From Tillus elongatus (Eukaryota; Arthropoda; Insecta; Coleoptera; Cleridae): 64,000 nucleotides of DNA. This document shows positions 1-33,134 of this stretch, piece by piece. The stretch lies in the NCBI GenBank assembly GCA_964006375.1, contig OZ023268.1:81170335-81234334 (forward strand), given 5' to 3'. Within the stretch, counting starts at the first letter, position 1, and every line of letters starts with the position of its first letter. The position numbers were made by a program, and so were the translations under genes. The notes below the pieces were generated by a model. The model saw nothing but the letters and a program-made list of their open reading frames with translations. It was not told the DNA's origin and searched no databases.

Positions 1-1165
1 CCAATAGCCGCCATGGAGGTGTTGCTGGATCTGCCCCCCCCCCCCCCTCCCCACACATAGTTATTAAGGGGGAGGCCAGGCTAGGACTATACAGACTAGC
101 CTGCAATGGTAGACTGAAGGGGGCCACTGTAAAATTCAGGAGATCGTGAAGGAGCCCATGCTTGAAATGAAGTCAGACTTCGCGAGCCCGCGAATCTGCA
201 GCGAAATAACTTTTCAGTGGAAATCCCCGACCGCAAGAGGAGACGCCGGGCATACCACGGGACACGCTCGTCTGGTTCACGGACGGATCCGGCGGGGAGC
301 GTGGGACGGGGGCAGGTGTTTACTCGGAAGGACCGAGGGTAAGTCATAGTATTTCCCTCGGAGTCCATGCAACTGTGTTTCAGGCCGAAATGTACGCCAT
401 CCTGCACTGTGTGCGGGAAAACAAGAAGGGCTACACCAACAAGCAGATCCTCATAGCCACAGACAGCCAGGCAGCCCTTAAGGCACTAAGTAGCCCACAG
501 GTAAATTCCTGGCTGGTGAGTGAGTGCCGAGACAAGACGAACGACTTGGCTGGGCAGAATGAGGTAACCCTGATCTGGGTGCCGGGTCACTCGGTGATCA
601 AAGACAGTCTTGCGAAGAGAGGGTCAGCAGAACCATGTATGGGACCAGAACCGGCTCTGGGCATGTTAAAGAGCACAGCCAGAGGAGCCATTAAGTCCTG
701 GGTCAGAAACCAACACAAGGTGTACTGGGCAGACTGTCCAGGGCTCAGACATGGGAAGTCAATAATTGACGAACCCAGTTCAAAGAGAGCTGTGGAGCTG
801 CTAAATCGTAGCAGAGGACAGCTCAGAAACACAACAGGTCTCTTGACGGGACACATGGCCGTCAAGAAACACCTGCATAAAATGGGGTGGTTCGAAGGGG
901 ACCTCACATGCAGACTCTGCGGCGAGGGGGAAGGAATCAGTCCAGCACATCTTGTGCGAGTGTAAAGCTCTGGACCGCAAAAGACAACTAGACCGGAGAC
1001 AGAGCAATATAAAACTTCATCCTACCAATCACTGTGCAGACTAGTTCAAGGCACAGTGATTGGAATGGGTGAAGTAAGACTAAGGGTATGCACAATCAAC
1101 CAAATGTTGAAGTGATATCGGGGCGGCAAGGCCGTGGACGAGCCCTGAGGGAAGAAAAATAAATA
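1..1165 (+). pseudogene. RNase H-type LINE (family RH-A), broken ORF2 3' end and 3' UTR
   Basis: This is the C-terminal part of a non-LTR retrotransposon ORF2, cut by the window edge. The frame is broken several times. Bases 1-240 encode the linker after the reverse transcriptase (an LLDLPPLHI-like motif around a C-run). A cellular-type RNase H domain follows: a TDGSG start near 275-300, FQAEMYAI near 378 (catalytic Glu), ATDSQAALKAL near 445 (catalytic Asp) and VPGHS near 583. The copy at 36525-37167 still reads GNEEAD after VPGHS. Here about 15 bases are missing and the last catalytic Asp is gone, so the enzyme would be dead. A CRLC zinc-knuckle start near 909 runs into a frameshift. The 3' UTR ends in an A-rich AAATAAATAAA-like tail near 1158. 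The clade is probably LOA/R1/I-like, by inference. Confidence 0.85.
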
Positions 1166-1813
1166 AACAGGCACCCTAGGTACCATATTTCTGAATATCA
1201 CTCCACAAGAAATCATTTTTGCTGCCCGTTGTCCTTTAAAAGAGTGGTGTAGATATATATCGAGGGAAGATGCATTATCTGATGATTTAATAAATAAAAC
1301 TTAACAGTGCCCCCGGGCTCACTACCCTCTAATAGCCAAATAGCCTGTTTCTGGAGCCTAAAAGGGTCATGGAATAAGTAAACTTACCCCCAGAAAATTT
1401 CAAACCAGAGCAATATAAAACTTCACCCTACCAATCACTGTGGAGACTAGTTCAAGGCACAGTGTTGGAATGGGTGGAGTAAGACAGGGTATGCACAATC
1501 AACCAAATGTTGAAGTGCTATCGGGGCGGCAAGGCCGCGGGCGAGTCCTGAGGGAAGAAAAAAAGTTAAACAGGCACCCTAAGTACCATATTTCTGAATA
1601 TCACTCCACAAGAAATAATTTTTGCTGTCTGTTGTCCTTTAAAAGAGTGATGTAGATATATATCGAGGGAAGAGGCATTATCTGATGATTTAATAAATAA
1701 AACTTAACAGTGCCCCCTGGCTCACCACCCTCTAATAGCCAAATAGCCTGTTTCTGGAGCCTAAAATGGTCATGGAATAAGTAAACTTACCCCCAGAAAA
1801 TTTCAAACCAGAA
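1002..1813 (+). repeat. Tandem duplication, 2 x ~405 bp
   Basis: Bases 1002-1407 and 1408-1813 are near-identical direct repeats (mostly single-base differences). Each unit holds the 3' UTR and tail of the RH-A LINE plus the first part of the next LINE relic. The duplication therefore came after the two elements became neighbours. Confidence 0.9.
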
Positions 1814-2792
1814 GATTTCGTTGGCCACTTGAAAATCCTGGAAATAATTCCATTGGAGTCACTTGCCAAACCAACAGACCAAATGCCAGCCAAACTGGAC
1901 TTCATAATTCCATTTAACGTGGCCATAAATGACCGCCAAACATGGGACAGACACAGTGCAATGCTAACAAACAACTCATCTGTATGGTACACAAACTGGT
2001 CTAAACAAATGGAAGGAGCAGGACTCTGAATAAGAGGACCAACAGAATTGTTAAGTCCCTAGGAAAAACACCATATTCCAAGCAGAAATGCTTGCTATAA
2101 AACTGTGTACAGAAGTGCATACAAAGAAGACTCTGAAATAGAGAGACCTACATTCTGTCAGTCACGCAGTACTAAAGACTCTGAAATCTTTTAAAACAGA
2201 ATCTAAACTGACCTGGGAATGCAAAAAATCCTTGAAGCAACTGGCTACGAACAACTAAGTTACTTTGATGTGGGTACCAGGGCATCAAGGCATCAAAAGG
2301 AAACGAAGAAGCGGATAACCTTGCAAAAAGCAGCCACAACATAATTCTATGGTCCTATTGTGATTAACAAAAAGCCAGGTAAGAAATGAACTTGATACTT
2401 GGGAGAGGAACCAAATGCTGTCCTTGTGGAAGAAAAAGCCAGGCTTAAGGAACTCAAAACGGTTCATCACCATATCAACAAAGAAGTCTGAACTGTTTCT
2501 TGGACTGAACAGGACTGACTTGAGAATAATCACAGGACACTCCCCAGTAAGATATCACCATATGAAGATAGGCAAGGTGGGCAGTGAAAACTGCAGATAC
2601 TGCACTGAAGCAGCAAAAACAACAGAACACTTGCTATGTGACTACATGGCTTGGTTCTGCAAAAGGCTCAGATACCTTGGAGGGGTGACCCTAACACCCC
2701 AGGAAATAGACAAAATAAGCCCCAAGAAAATGGTAGACTACATAAAAAGTCTGAACTTTTTGGGCAACTATGAGGAAACAGTCATGCACTAA
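1814..2792 (+). pseudogene. RNase H-type LINE (family RH-B), broken ORF2 3' end
   Basis: This is a second, different RNase H-bearing LINE end. Frameshifted blocks read WYTNWSKQMEGAG (a decayed TDGSK motif, near 1985-2025), an FQAEM-like motif near 2080, WVPGHQGIK near 2275 and EEADNLAKS-like residues near 2305. The last open block (2415-2792) ends in a CRYC-x6-H-x4-C zinc knuckle followed by the ORF end. No intact RNase H frame remains. Confidence 0.75.
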
Positions 2793-3499
2793 AGACCCAT
2801 TGGGGTCGCAGCGCTGAGATGTCAAAGGTCTATACGACTCATTAAACAATCTACCCCATTAAATAACACTCTAACATACTCTAGAATCAAATAATGAAAT
2901 ATACCATTTTCAAAACACGAGTGCCCAGCAGAGGCTTTAATTGACAGAATATACAACAGTAACGGTGCACGAACTCATCACCCAGGAGTCTTAAGACTTG
3001 TGTGGGGGGAACTTACATACACATATAGCCGGCCTTTCCACATTTGAGTGAGCAGACTGTCTGAATAGGGGACTCGAACCCAGAACCTCCTAGTCCAATT
3101 CTAGAGGTTACTTGCCTTGCGAACTAAGCTATTCGTTAATTCATTAATTTAGTTATGATACAATGCTTTTTCTAGTGGTGTGTCATGTACAAATGGTGTG
3201 AGATAAATTAATTTGTTAAAACTGAAACAAATTCCCGCTTGCAAAAAGCCTTGTTAAGTGTTTAACGTGATGTTAGCTAATCATTGATCAAAACAACCAA
3301 TTACAAGATCAAATATATTTGGTTCTCATAGAAACAAAAGCGGATCAGTCTAGTCATGGGTGGTTTGAACCAATGACTAAGTAACATCGTGTCCCCTGTG
3401 GGTCCAGGGACGAAATAAAGGAATAGGCCCATGGTAACTCCTGCCTATCATAAGAGGCACTAACTGGAGACAAACTCTGGCAGGGGTCTTGTCAAGACG
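2793..3499. other. Unassigned stretch with one tRNA-like SINE piece
   Basis: Apart from the tRNA-like sequence at 3055-3135 I see no coding, RNA or repeat structure here. Confidence 0.4.
3055..3135 (-). repeat. tRNA-derived SINE head (degenerate)
   Basis: The minus strand has an A-box-like TAGCTTAGTTCG and a clear B box, GGTTCGAGTCC, spaced as in a tRNA. The acceptor and T stems do not pair fully, so a SINE head is more likely than a working tRNA gene. Confidence 0.45.
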
Positions 3500-4440
3500 A
3501 TCCTAGAGGGAGGCGGATATCTCAGGGGGGTGATATACAGCCAGATTTTGAGGCCTCCACTGCCGGCTTCGAAATGGACAATTGACCTCGCTCGGTGGTT
3601 ATTCAGGAGCAGGGTTCCAGATTATACCGCCCTGTGTTAAGCGCTATCATGGCGGGTCCAGGCGAACCCTGGGAAGTGGTATACACCCGGATTTTGAGGC
3701 CTGCACTGTGTGCTTCGAAACTGATAAACGACCTCGCTTGGGTGATGCTCGGGATCGGGACTCAGCGCCTTGAGTCTAGTACTGGTGGGTATTGGGTCTA
3801 GAGGAACCCGGAGGAGAGCTGAAATCTCTAGGGGTGGATTACAACTGAAGATTGAGGCCTCCGAGGTGAGCTTCAAAATAGACAAACGACATCACCTGGA
3901 TGCTGCTCTGACGCGGGACTTCATATGATACCACCTCGAGTGAAACACGGACGGAGGAGATCAGATCCTGACGAACTCTGAAAGAGGCTATCTCTGTGAG
4001 CGACTCGATTCAGGTGGCAGTACATCTGGCCTACCAACTTTCACATTCAAAAGTATCGTCTTCTGCGGGGAGCACGATTTGTTAGGTGAAATTTAAGCAA
4101 GCACTCGCAGGTAACGGTCTAGACAAACTCGGAGGAGAGCTGAGATCGCTAGAGGTTGATTACACCTGGAGATTGAAGCCTCCTCTGTGGGCTTCAAAAC
4201 GGGCAAGCGACCCCGCTTGGATGCTGCTCAAGAGCAGGACTCCATGATACCACCTCGAGTCAAACACTGACGGCTGTCGGGTCCAGACAAACTCTGAGAG
4301 CGATTATCTCTCTGTGAGCTTCGAAATGGGCAAACGACTTCACTCAGATGACAGTTCACCTGCAAATCCAACTTTGACTCTCAAAAAAGATCACCTCCTG
4401 CTGGGAGATGGATTTGATGGGTGAAATTTAAGCAATTAGA
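3500..4440 (+). repeat. Degenerate tandem repeat block, ~155 and ~320 bp units
   Basis: The motif GAGGCCTCCACTGTGNGCTT followed by CGAAATGGACAAACGACC recurs near 3555, 3690, 3855, 4170 and, in part, near 4310. Two longer units begin with TCTAGA plus a CGGAGGAGAGCTGA-like segment at about 3798 and 4119, and both end in GGTGAAATTTAAGCAA. The first two units are shorter (about 155 bp). The region is more GC-rich than its surroundings. The short ORFs in it look fortuitous. Confidence 0.7.
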
Positions 4441-4964
4441 TGCGAGCCACAATAGACTTAAGGTTGCGGTGGAAGGACTGGAATAGCCTACTCACATTGA
4501 ATCTAAATGAATCTAATTTAACTGATGTCGCAGTAAATAAACATATCTATTTGTAACTATTATAACAAGATATCAAAAATTATTTTGTTTGAACATAGTC
4601 ATCAAAAATCAAATCGTTTTCAAATAATTATGCCAAAGTTTATCTGAAAAGTGTTTTGCAACTTTCCAAAACATAAACTCCAACTATTTGACAGTATACA
4701 TTACCATGTAAATTTGGTGCTGTGGTAAAACTATAATTAAGAAACTGTTCAACATTAAACAGCAACAAAAAGCAGAATCATCCCAAAAAACTACAAAATA
4801 GTAACAGCAAGTTATCAACAAAAAACAGTTTTTTAACAACAGCTACCGATGAAGACAAATTCGTTGGCGAAATACGTATCTAGTGCATAACTCTGTTATT
4901 TTGTTTTTTGGGGATGATTCTGATTTGTGTTTCAGTTTCGAACCACAGTGTCAAACTTCGATCT
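4441..4964. other. AT-rich unassigned stretch beyond the gene's 3' end
   Basis: No coding or RNA signal was found. It lies just downstream of the host gene's poly(A) signal on the minus strand. Confidence 0.4.
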
Positions 4965-4970
4965 TTTATT
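4965..4970 (-). promoter_or_regulatory. Poly(A) signal AATAAA of the host gene
   Basis: A perfect AATAAA on the minus strand, 20 bases past the TGA of the terminal exon (stop at 4992-4990). Confidence 0.6.
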
Positions 4971-4989
4971 AAATAGCAAAAAACCACTA

Positions 4990-25564
<20,575 letters not shown>

Positions 25565-25850
25565 GTCTATAGAGTCCAACACACTAAGTCTAATCCGTCG
25601 TCGTTCCACAGCGCGCACTGAACGACACTGCTGATTGCTGAACTGGCGTACTGTAAGAGCGTTAGTGCGCCTGTCCGCCGTTGAGAATGAGGAGGGCGCC
25701 TGCTGTGTGTATGTACTCACTGTGGCTGTGGCCTCGATTGTCCAATGTTTCCCCCTAGCACGCCTAGCCTGCTGCCTGCTTAACGACGTCTGACATTATG
25801 GGGCGACGTTGCCCGTTCTCTTCTCTATATAACTCGCTTCGCTGGAAACG
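25565..25850 (-). promoter_or_regulatory. 5' UTR and putative promoter of the host gene
   Basis: Upstream of the ATG on the minus strand the DNA becomes more GC/CpG-rich. A TATATA box lies at 25831-25826 and a TCAGAC initiator-like hexamer at 25793-25788. Their spacing (about 40 bases) is longer than ideal, so the start site is uncertain. A possible 5' UTR donor (GTGAGTA at 25720-25714) suggests the leader may be spliced. Confidence 0.5.
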
Positions 25851-26560
25851 AGGATTGGATGGGTTTTTGTGTTTTCGTCGAAACACTCGATAGCTGGGTT
25901 CGCTCGCCTGCCTGCTGCTAGCTGATGACGATGGTTTAGATACTCTCTCTGCGACGTTGACAGATCTAACATAAATGGTTGATTAAATTAGTCGGTATGT
26001 TTTCCATGATCAAAGTACTACACAAAAATGTGTGTTATATAAATAAAACTAGGGATGCTCTTTTTTATCTCATAACAGGTTATTTTTTTCTTGCCTTTAC
26101 CGTTTAGTTAAGAGATATAAGTTATACAAAAATACCTATCAAAAATTATCTTGGTCAAAAGTTTGTCTCAGCTTTTAAGTAATGCCATTTTTTTAAATAA
26201 GTATGTCAAAATTTGTCAGGAAATTGTCCACAAAAATTCTCCCAACGTTAACAAACACTAATTATATTTTCTAATTCCATTAACTTGGCTAGCACACCAT
26301 TTGCGAAAAACCTGGGTAAGTTGTGCCTTGTAAAAACTATAATCCAGAAACTGGTTAAAATTACAACAAATAGGCGAGAACACTTCACCAAAAGTATCTA
26401 CTTGCCAAACTTTGACAATTAGATAATTATTTCAGATTTAATAAGTTTTTGTAGTAGACATTCTAGATATAGACGAAAAACTAAAAAGTGGAATTTCTTC
26501 TTTTAATAATATTTCAAAAATCAAATATTCCAGAAGTTTGAAATTTTATACAGGGTCATA
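25851..26560. other. Unassigned upstream sequence
   Basis: Lies 5' of the host gene. Beyond the putative promoter I see nothing that can be assigned. Confidence 0.35.
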
Positions 26561-26844
26561 TAAGTACACTTGGAGAACTCAAATCACAACACATTTTTAA
26601 AAACCTGACGATCGTTTCACTAACAAAGTTAACGTCATCTGAGGATGAAAAATTCTAAACGTTTGACAACCACACCTGTATTTATATTCTGTGAAGGTAC
26701 TCAGCCTAGACGCTTGAAGGTGGTTCAAACAAACAAACTTTCACTGCTTATTCACCGGAAATTCCCTCTACCCGAATTCTGTTACCTTCATTCACACGCT
26801 TTTTTGTCGGAATCTCTCGTAAAGTAAAATAAACTGCACACACA

Positions 26845-27002
<158 letters not shown>

Positions 27003-27240
27003 CTTGAGGTTCTGTTTACCCCGTGGTGATTTTTATCCCAAATATGTTGCGCCACGCATGATTTATCTATAGTACCGTAACTTGGTTGTGCTAAATCTTT
27101 AATTCAAATTTCAATGGATCTTTTAGTTTGCCCGGTATATTTAAGATTACAACTCACTTCATAGATCCATGACATTTTAGCGGTCCTATTCTTACCTTTG
27201 GGGTACCAAGCAAGTTTTTTAAATTATTTTTCGTCGAAAA
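27003..27240 (-). pseudogene. GIY-YIG endonuclease domain remnant (Penelope-like)
   Basis: The minus strand reads LAWYPKGKNRTAKMSWIYEV then SCNLKYTGQTKRSIEI, and further on [14 protein letters not shown]. The IYEVSC...KYTGQTKRS pattern fits the GIY-YIG nuclease of Penelope-like retroelements, with the GIY element degenerate (WIY). A stop and the TA arrays interrupt it. Confidence 0.65.
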
Positions 27241-27305
27241 TGTTATTTGCAAATTTGCACTAATATAGATAGATAATGCGTAGCGCGACATATATGCTTT
27301 CGAAA

Positions 27306-27416
<111 letters not shown>

Positions 27417-27873
27417 TAAATGTAGTAATATGTATAAATCCGGTACCGCCACTTATGTGCAGTTTATTGATTGACCACTTTACGACAGATTCCGACGAAA
27501 AAAGCGTGGGACTGAAGACAACAGAATTCGGGTTAACAGAAATTCCAGTAAAAAAGCAGTGAAAGTTTGTTTGTTTGAATCACCCTCAAGCGTCTAGGCC
27601 GACAGGTGCAGGTAGCACAAAATATAAACAATTGTAGTCGTCACACGTTTTGAAGTTTTCATCCTTTGATGACGGTCACTTCGATAGTGAAACGATCGTC
27701 ATGTTTTAAAAATGTGTTGTGATTTTAGTTCTCCAAGTGTACTTATCAGTGCTCGTTACAGGTTTCAATCTTCATTTAGTGACAAGGGTCATAGTTGATC
27801 ATTCTAATTATCATGGTTATCTAAAAAAATAACTAAGCTCATACGTCTATGAGCCACGATATATATATATATA

Positions 27874-28470
<597 letters not shown>

Positions 28471-28712
28471 TAAAGAGGGTAGGGATCTTTAACGTGCTCA
28501 ACAGCGCATGGGCACGGGACCGGCGGCTTTACGCTCACTACGAAGGGCAGAACGTGCAGACATTCAACTTTCTCAAGTACAATGCCACAACCTCGGTTGA
28601 TGTTAATTCTATAGTATGTACTGGAAATTTAAAGGAAAACCCTGGGAATCGAACCCATTACCCATCGGTTCAGAGGCACACGTTCTTACCACTGAACCAC
28701 CGAGGCTCTGCT

Positions 28713-29725
28713 TGCCTAAATGTTAACCAATAATCTTGCTTGGTATTAAGATATCGCTCATGTAGTTGAACGCGATTCTGACCAATCTCTGTTTTTTTTT
28801 TTGCCTTCTTTCCTTTCCTTTCCATATGAACGATTGTAGTATAACAGTTAAGTAAAAGTCGCTTTATTTAAAATAAACAGCTGGGTCTAAAAGTAATGAT
28901 TCAGAGAGCAGTAGTAGATTCTTAGCATAAAAATATTACGATCTATCCACATTTACCTCAGTTCAAAAGTCAAAATTGAGAGATACAGGGTGTTGAAAGT
29001 AAAAAATTTAATTTCGATTTCTCTTGCTGTCTAGGAAATATAATATGACGTATTATGAACATTGGTACAGATGAGTTTTTCACATAATAAAAAATAATTA
29101 ATTCCCAATTTGACTCTAGCGAGTAGAGACTGTTGTTTGCGGTATTCTCCAAATATTAAAAATACCCACAAGTATTTGTTAGCACCGCCAGGAAAATTTC
29201 TATGAGAAAATAGTATTCTTTTGTGTTTTCTTAACAATAAATGTATACTTGTTGAATGGCTCTAAGATCCACCGATTTCGAAATATTTTAGAAGTAGCGG
29301 TCACACATTCTTTTTAATACTTTTTAGATCATCTTTTATTTACCACATAGAAGGCTCCTGTCAAAAAAAATTATGTTCTTATCAATATATACGGTCTTAT
29401 CAAAATTGCGTCTTGGTGCCATTAGCTGTTATTTTGATAAACTTGCGTAAGATAACCCAAAGTATGCCGCGACAGAATTGTCTTTCTAATGAAGAAACGA
29501 GAAATATTAGTGTACTTTTAGCGGAAGCAAATTAAAATTTTGACCCCGAGAGGTTTTATTCCATTCCATTTTCTCACCTCATAACCTCCTCCAGCATCCA
29601 TTTAATCTTCCTACGTCATCAATTTAATGCGGATCTTGTTAACCATTACGGCTCCTCAAATAATTGAAGTAACCTGCGCCATTAGGAGCGTCACTTCCAA
29701 AATATTGACTGAGGTCTTCCTAGCC
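28713..29725. other. Unassigned stretch
   Basis: Short open frames only, with no family resemblance. Confidence 0.35.
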
Positions 29726-29726
29726 A

Positions 29727-30086
29727 TCACAGTGAACAACCAAGTTATTCAAAGTAATGAGTCCTTTTCACTTGTTGGCATTTCTGTGGATGGAAATCTC
29801 AATTGGCACCAACATGTCACATCAATTGCAGAAGCGGCTGCCAAGAAATTAGGTTTTCTCTTCCGGGCTCGCAAATACTTTTCACCAGCTAATCTCTATA
29901 CCTTATATAATTCACAAATAAGACCAAACCTCGAATACTGCTCCCACATCTGAGGTGCTGCTGCCGCTTCTACACTCGCTATCCTGGACTCCATTCAGAA
30001 GAGAGCTGTACGCCTCATCGGTGACCCTACCCTCACCCAAAGGCTGCCATCCCTTGCCCACCGACGTGCCGTTGGTGACACCTCTA

Positions 30087-30166
<80 letters not shown>

Positions 30167-30495
30167 AGATATCTGCACGGGCACTGCTCAGAGGAGCTTT
30201 CTTCCATAGTTCCTCCACCTGCTGCCCCCAACAGATCTACCAGGGGAACAGAGCGAATGCACCCTTTTACTGTCCAGGTCACCAGATATAGAACATCTTG
30301 TTATGCCCGCTCTTTTGTCCCGAGGACTTCCAAGTTGTGGAATTCCTTGCCGGCACATGTTTTTCTTCTCCTCCGAACCTCCAAACCTTCTAGTCCAGAA
30401 TTAGCAAGTTACCTCTTTCCTTCTTGTCGACACCCACGGTACGATAGTATTTAGGCTGTAAGCCCTCGTGGTGTGTTGTTGAAATTTAAAAAAAA
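29727..30495 (+). pseudogene. CR1/jockey-like LINE copy b (5'-truncated)
   Basis: Same family as copy a. It reads VNNQVIQSNESFSLVGIS, AAAKKLGFLFRARKYFSP, then a stop where copy a has W in HIWGAAA. It continues through LAILDSIQKRAVRLIGDPTL and later PFTVQVTRYRTSCYARSF. A 70-base CT run (30090-30162) has grown out of the short CTCTCTC in the coding sequence. It ends with TGTTGTTGAAATTTAAAAAA at 30495. Confidence 0.9.
30090..30162 (+). repeat. (CT)n microsatellite inside LINE copy b
   Basis: About 70 bp of pure CT where sister copies e and f have only a short CTCTCT. Copy d has a shorter expansion at the same place (GA on the plus strand, 40808-40835). Confidence 0.95.
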
Positions 30496-30499
30496 GCCT

Positions 30500-32660
30500 A
30501 CTGATGGAAATGGAACTTAGATTAAGAATAATCAAGTGATTTTAAAGGGAAGATGTTCATAGCAAGGCCTCGGAAAACGATGTCACGTGGTAATGACCAG
30601 GATGAGTCTGAAACATACAACCAGTGCTAAACATGACAGGCTAGGGGAAGTTCTAGTCCAAGGCACTCACTCTCCTTTCCTACACTGCTAACAGTCGAGC
30701 ACAACTGTTTAGGCAGCGCATACATAATGCACAGACGAGGTTTAACTCAAAAGTCAGAACAAAAGACAGCACATGAGATGGGCATGTACAATGTCTTCAT
30801 AAGACTATGAAAGAGTCATGCCACTTGGTATAAAATGGCACAACTAGGACAAGAAGCAATGTCTCCTGAAATATGGTTGCCGGAAGGGAATTCCAAAGTT
30901 TTGACGCTCTCGGAAAGAACGAGGATTCGTAACGAACTGTTTGATAAATGGGTAATTTGACACTAAAGTGTGCACTCTTTGACTAAAACCGGTTTGCCGA
31001 TTAAAGGTCGCAAGCGGAGGAACTAACGAAACAATTTGTGATGAGCAATGTTGATGATGGTGTCAATAGAAGAGGTAGAGATCTTCAACCCGATTCCTAT
31101 GATCTAGGAAAGTGAGACTAGCCGTGATAGATACATATCCTACAAGGCAACTGCTCGTGCCTAAAATAAATCTAAGGGGAACAAGGTTGTCTTTGGTGCA
31201 GCATCCTCTACGTGAGAGCAATATTCAATCTTTGGGCGTGTATGTGCTTTAAAAACAGTAGTAGTAGTAGTAGCAATGGTGGAGAGGCCAACGCCAGGCA
31301 AGTAGGCCACATCGGGTCCTTTTTGCCAACCCCGGCATCCAGTAACCATGCCCCAATCGTTCCCAATTTCGTCACCAAGCCTCCTCGACCTCAAAATAAA
31401 GGTCATGACGGTCTTCCATTGCACGGAACTTACTTGGCATTTGTAGATCCCTCGAACCAAACAATTCTGTTTGAAGACTCCCCAAAAGCCTCACATTCAC
31501 ACAGGTAGTGGTAGGACGTTTCTTTAGTCTCGCCGCATTGCTAGCAAATGGGATCCCTCTCGACACCTACCAATGTAAGGCGTCTTCTGGGAGTACAGTG
31601 ACCTGTCAGTCCCCAATGATGCGACGATGCGCAGACCGACTCCTACCAAGAAGCTAGACAGTCTTGTTTTCATCCGACCTCTCCACGAAGTCCCTCGCTT
31701 GACTACAGTCACTGACCGACCTTCAGTGCTTCTCCATGGCCTCCTCAGTTTATAGAGCGTAAGATGATGATCTGGTGAAAACAAACGTTTACCCCGAAGC
31801 ACAACAGTAAGCTTCTTCGTTGTTGCCTTTGCACTATTGGAAGCGTGTAGCGTTTAGATGCCAGTAAATATTATATGCAACCGTTATACCCAATGTAGAG
31901 AGGGTGGATTTTTTGGGCAGTATTTTGCCAACCATGTGAACGTCTGGACCTGTAGGTCCATTTTCCCATATAAGACGCAATTCTGTGTTTTTAAAGCATT
32001 AAACATAACCAGATATGCAGAGCCCTATCTGAATCTTAGATAGGTCATCATTTGGGGAGTTGATTAATTCAGCTTGCATTAATAAGGAGCTAGAAGCATA
32101 TTTGCCAGTCGATGACAACATGCTGTGAAGAGTACTATCCTCAGCGAGGCTGTGTGTCGGATTGTTGGTTGTTGACAGAAAATCATTTATATATAAAAAC
32201 AGAAGTGGGGGAAGAAAACCCAAAGACTGAACACCGGCATTAACTTCTAATTTAGCTAATGACACACTACTGACAACCACCTACAAGGAGCGCTTCTTGA
32301 GAAAACTAGGTATGCAGAGGCAGAGTTTCGAAGGCAATTCATATGGAGAGAGTTTATTGAGGAGTGTCGCATGCCAGACCCGATAAAATGCTTTCGAAAT
32401 ATATAATGAAAGTGTCATGACGTTTTCCTAATTTTTGAAGAGCCGAACTCCAAAGAGACGTGACGCATAAAGAATATTACCCATGGACTGGTTTTGACGA
32501 AAGCTGTATTGGCGATCACTTAGGATGTTTAATTTTTCGAGGTTGCTGGAGCTGTATATTGATAACTTTTCCACTAGTTTGGACAAAACTGATAGATTAG
32601 AAATTTAACGGTAGTTACCAGATAGGACTAAACACGTGTTTTCAAGAAGATGCCAATCAC
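30500..32660 (-). pseudogene. Second CR1/jockey-like LINE family, decayed
   Basis: Minus-strand blocks in N-to-C order: GNYRPISLLS-like residues near 32610, QYSFRQNQSM-like near 32500, WHATLLNKL-like near 32370, PLLFLYINDFLSTTNN (32210-32150), SLAEDSTLHS (decayed YADD, near 32135), then after an inserted LINE RPKIEYCSH (near 31220) and ASKLWNSLP-like residues near 30890. Many frameshifts. The palm Asp pair is lost (AED). Confidence 0.7.
31258..31850 (-). pseudogene. RNase H-type LINE (family RH-C) 3' end, nested insertion
   Basis: Minus strand: KGNNEEA (RNase H end, near 31820), LTGHCTPRRRLTLVGVERDP (near 31600), a CGETKETSYHYLCECEAF zinc knuckle (near 31530-31490), then a non-coding tail ending in (CTA)n near 31260. 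It sits inside the second CR1/jockey-like copy, which resumes on both sides. Confidence 0.65.
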
Positions 32661-32667
32661 CCAATTT

Positions 32668-32745
32668 TTTTCCCTCAGGGCTCGTCCGCGGCCATGCCGC
32701 CCGGATAGCACTGCAACCTTTGGTTGATTGTGCATAAAATCACCC
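32668..32745 (-). repeat. RH-A LINE 3' UTR fragment
   Basis: Matches 36535-36602 and, on the other strand, 1095-1160 (TCAGGGCTCGTCCGCGGCC, TTTGGTTGATTGTGCATA). Confidence 0.85.
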
Positions 32746-33120
32746 CATATTATAGGACATCAATTTGAACCACTGAAATGCTACAGGTATATTTTGAGTT
32801 TATCAGAAAATGCGTTTTATTTTACTATCTATTATTATTTCTAGCAAATTTTCATTGTGAAAAATTAAATTTTTATTAAGATGCAATTTTAGAAAATTAT
32901 TCACAATAAGCACGATTTTGCCATTATTTTTCGATGCCTTTCCGCTACCAGGACCTATCAGAGTTAACAATATGGAACTTCATTTCACATAAGCTCTGAC
33001 AAAAGGAAGCAATTTAACTTCAGCAGCTGGAGATTTTGTCGATGGCTTTTTTTTTCTAAATGGGAGGTGAACCTTTTTTACGTACCCGATATATCATAGC
33101 ACACTGAATCAACTGATTTA
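32746..33120. other. Unassigned stretch
   Basis: AT-rich with no recognised feature. Confidence 0.35.
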
Positions 33121-33134
33121 AGCAACACCATATA

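Noticed and set aside
3055..3135. A functional tRNA gene
   Set aside because: A and B boxes are recognisable but acceptor and T stems do not pair; a SINE head is the better reading.
3582..3885. Overlapping ORFs in the 3.5-4.4 kb block
   Set aside because: They lie in a degenerate tandem repeat, are not conserved between units and match no family.
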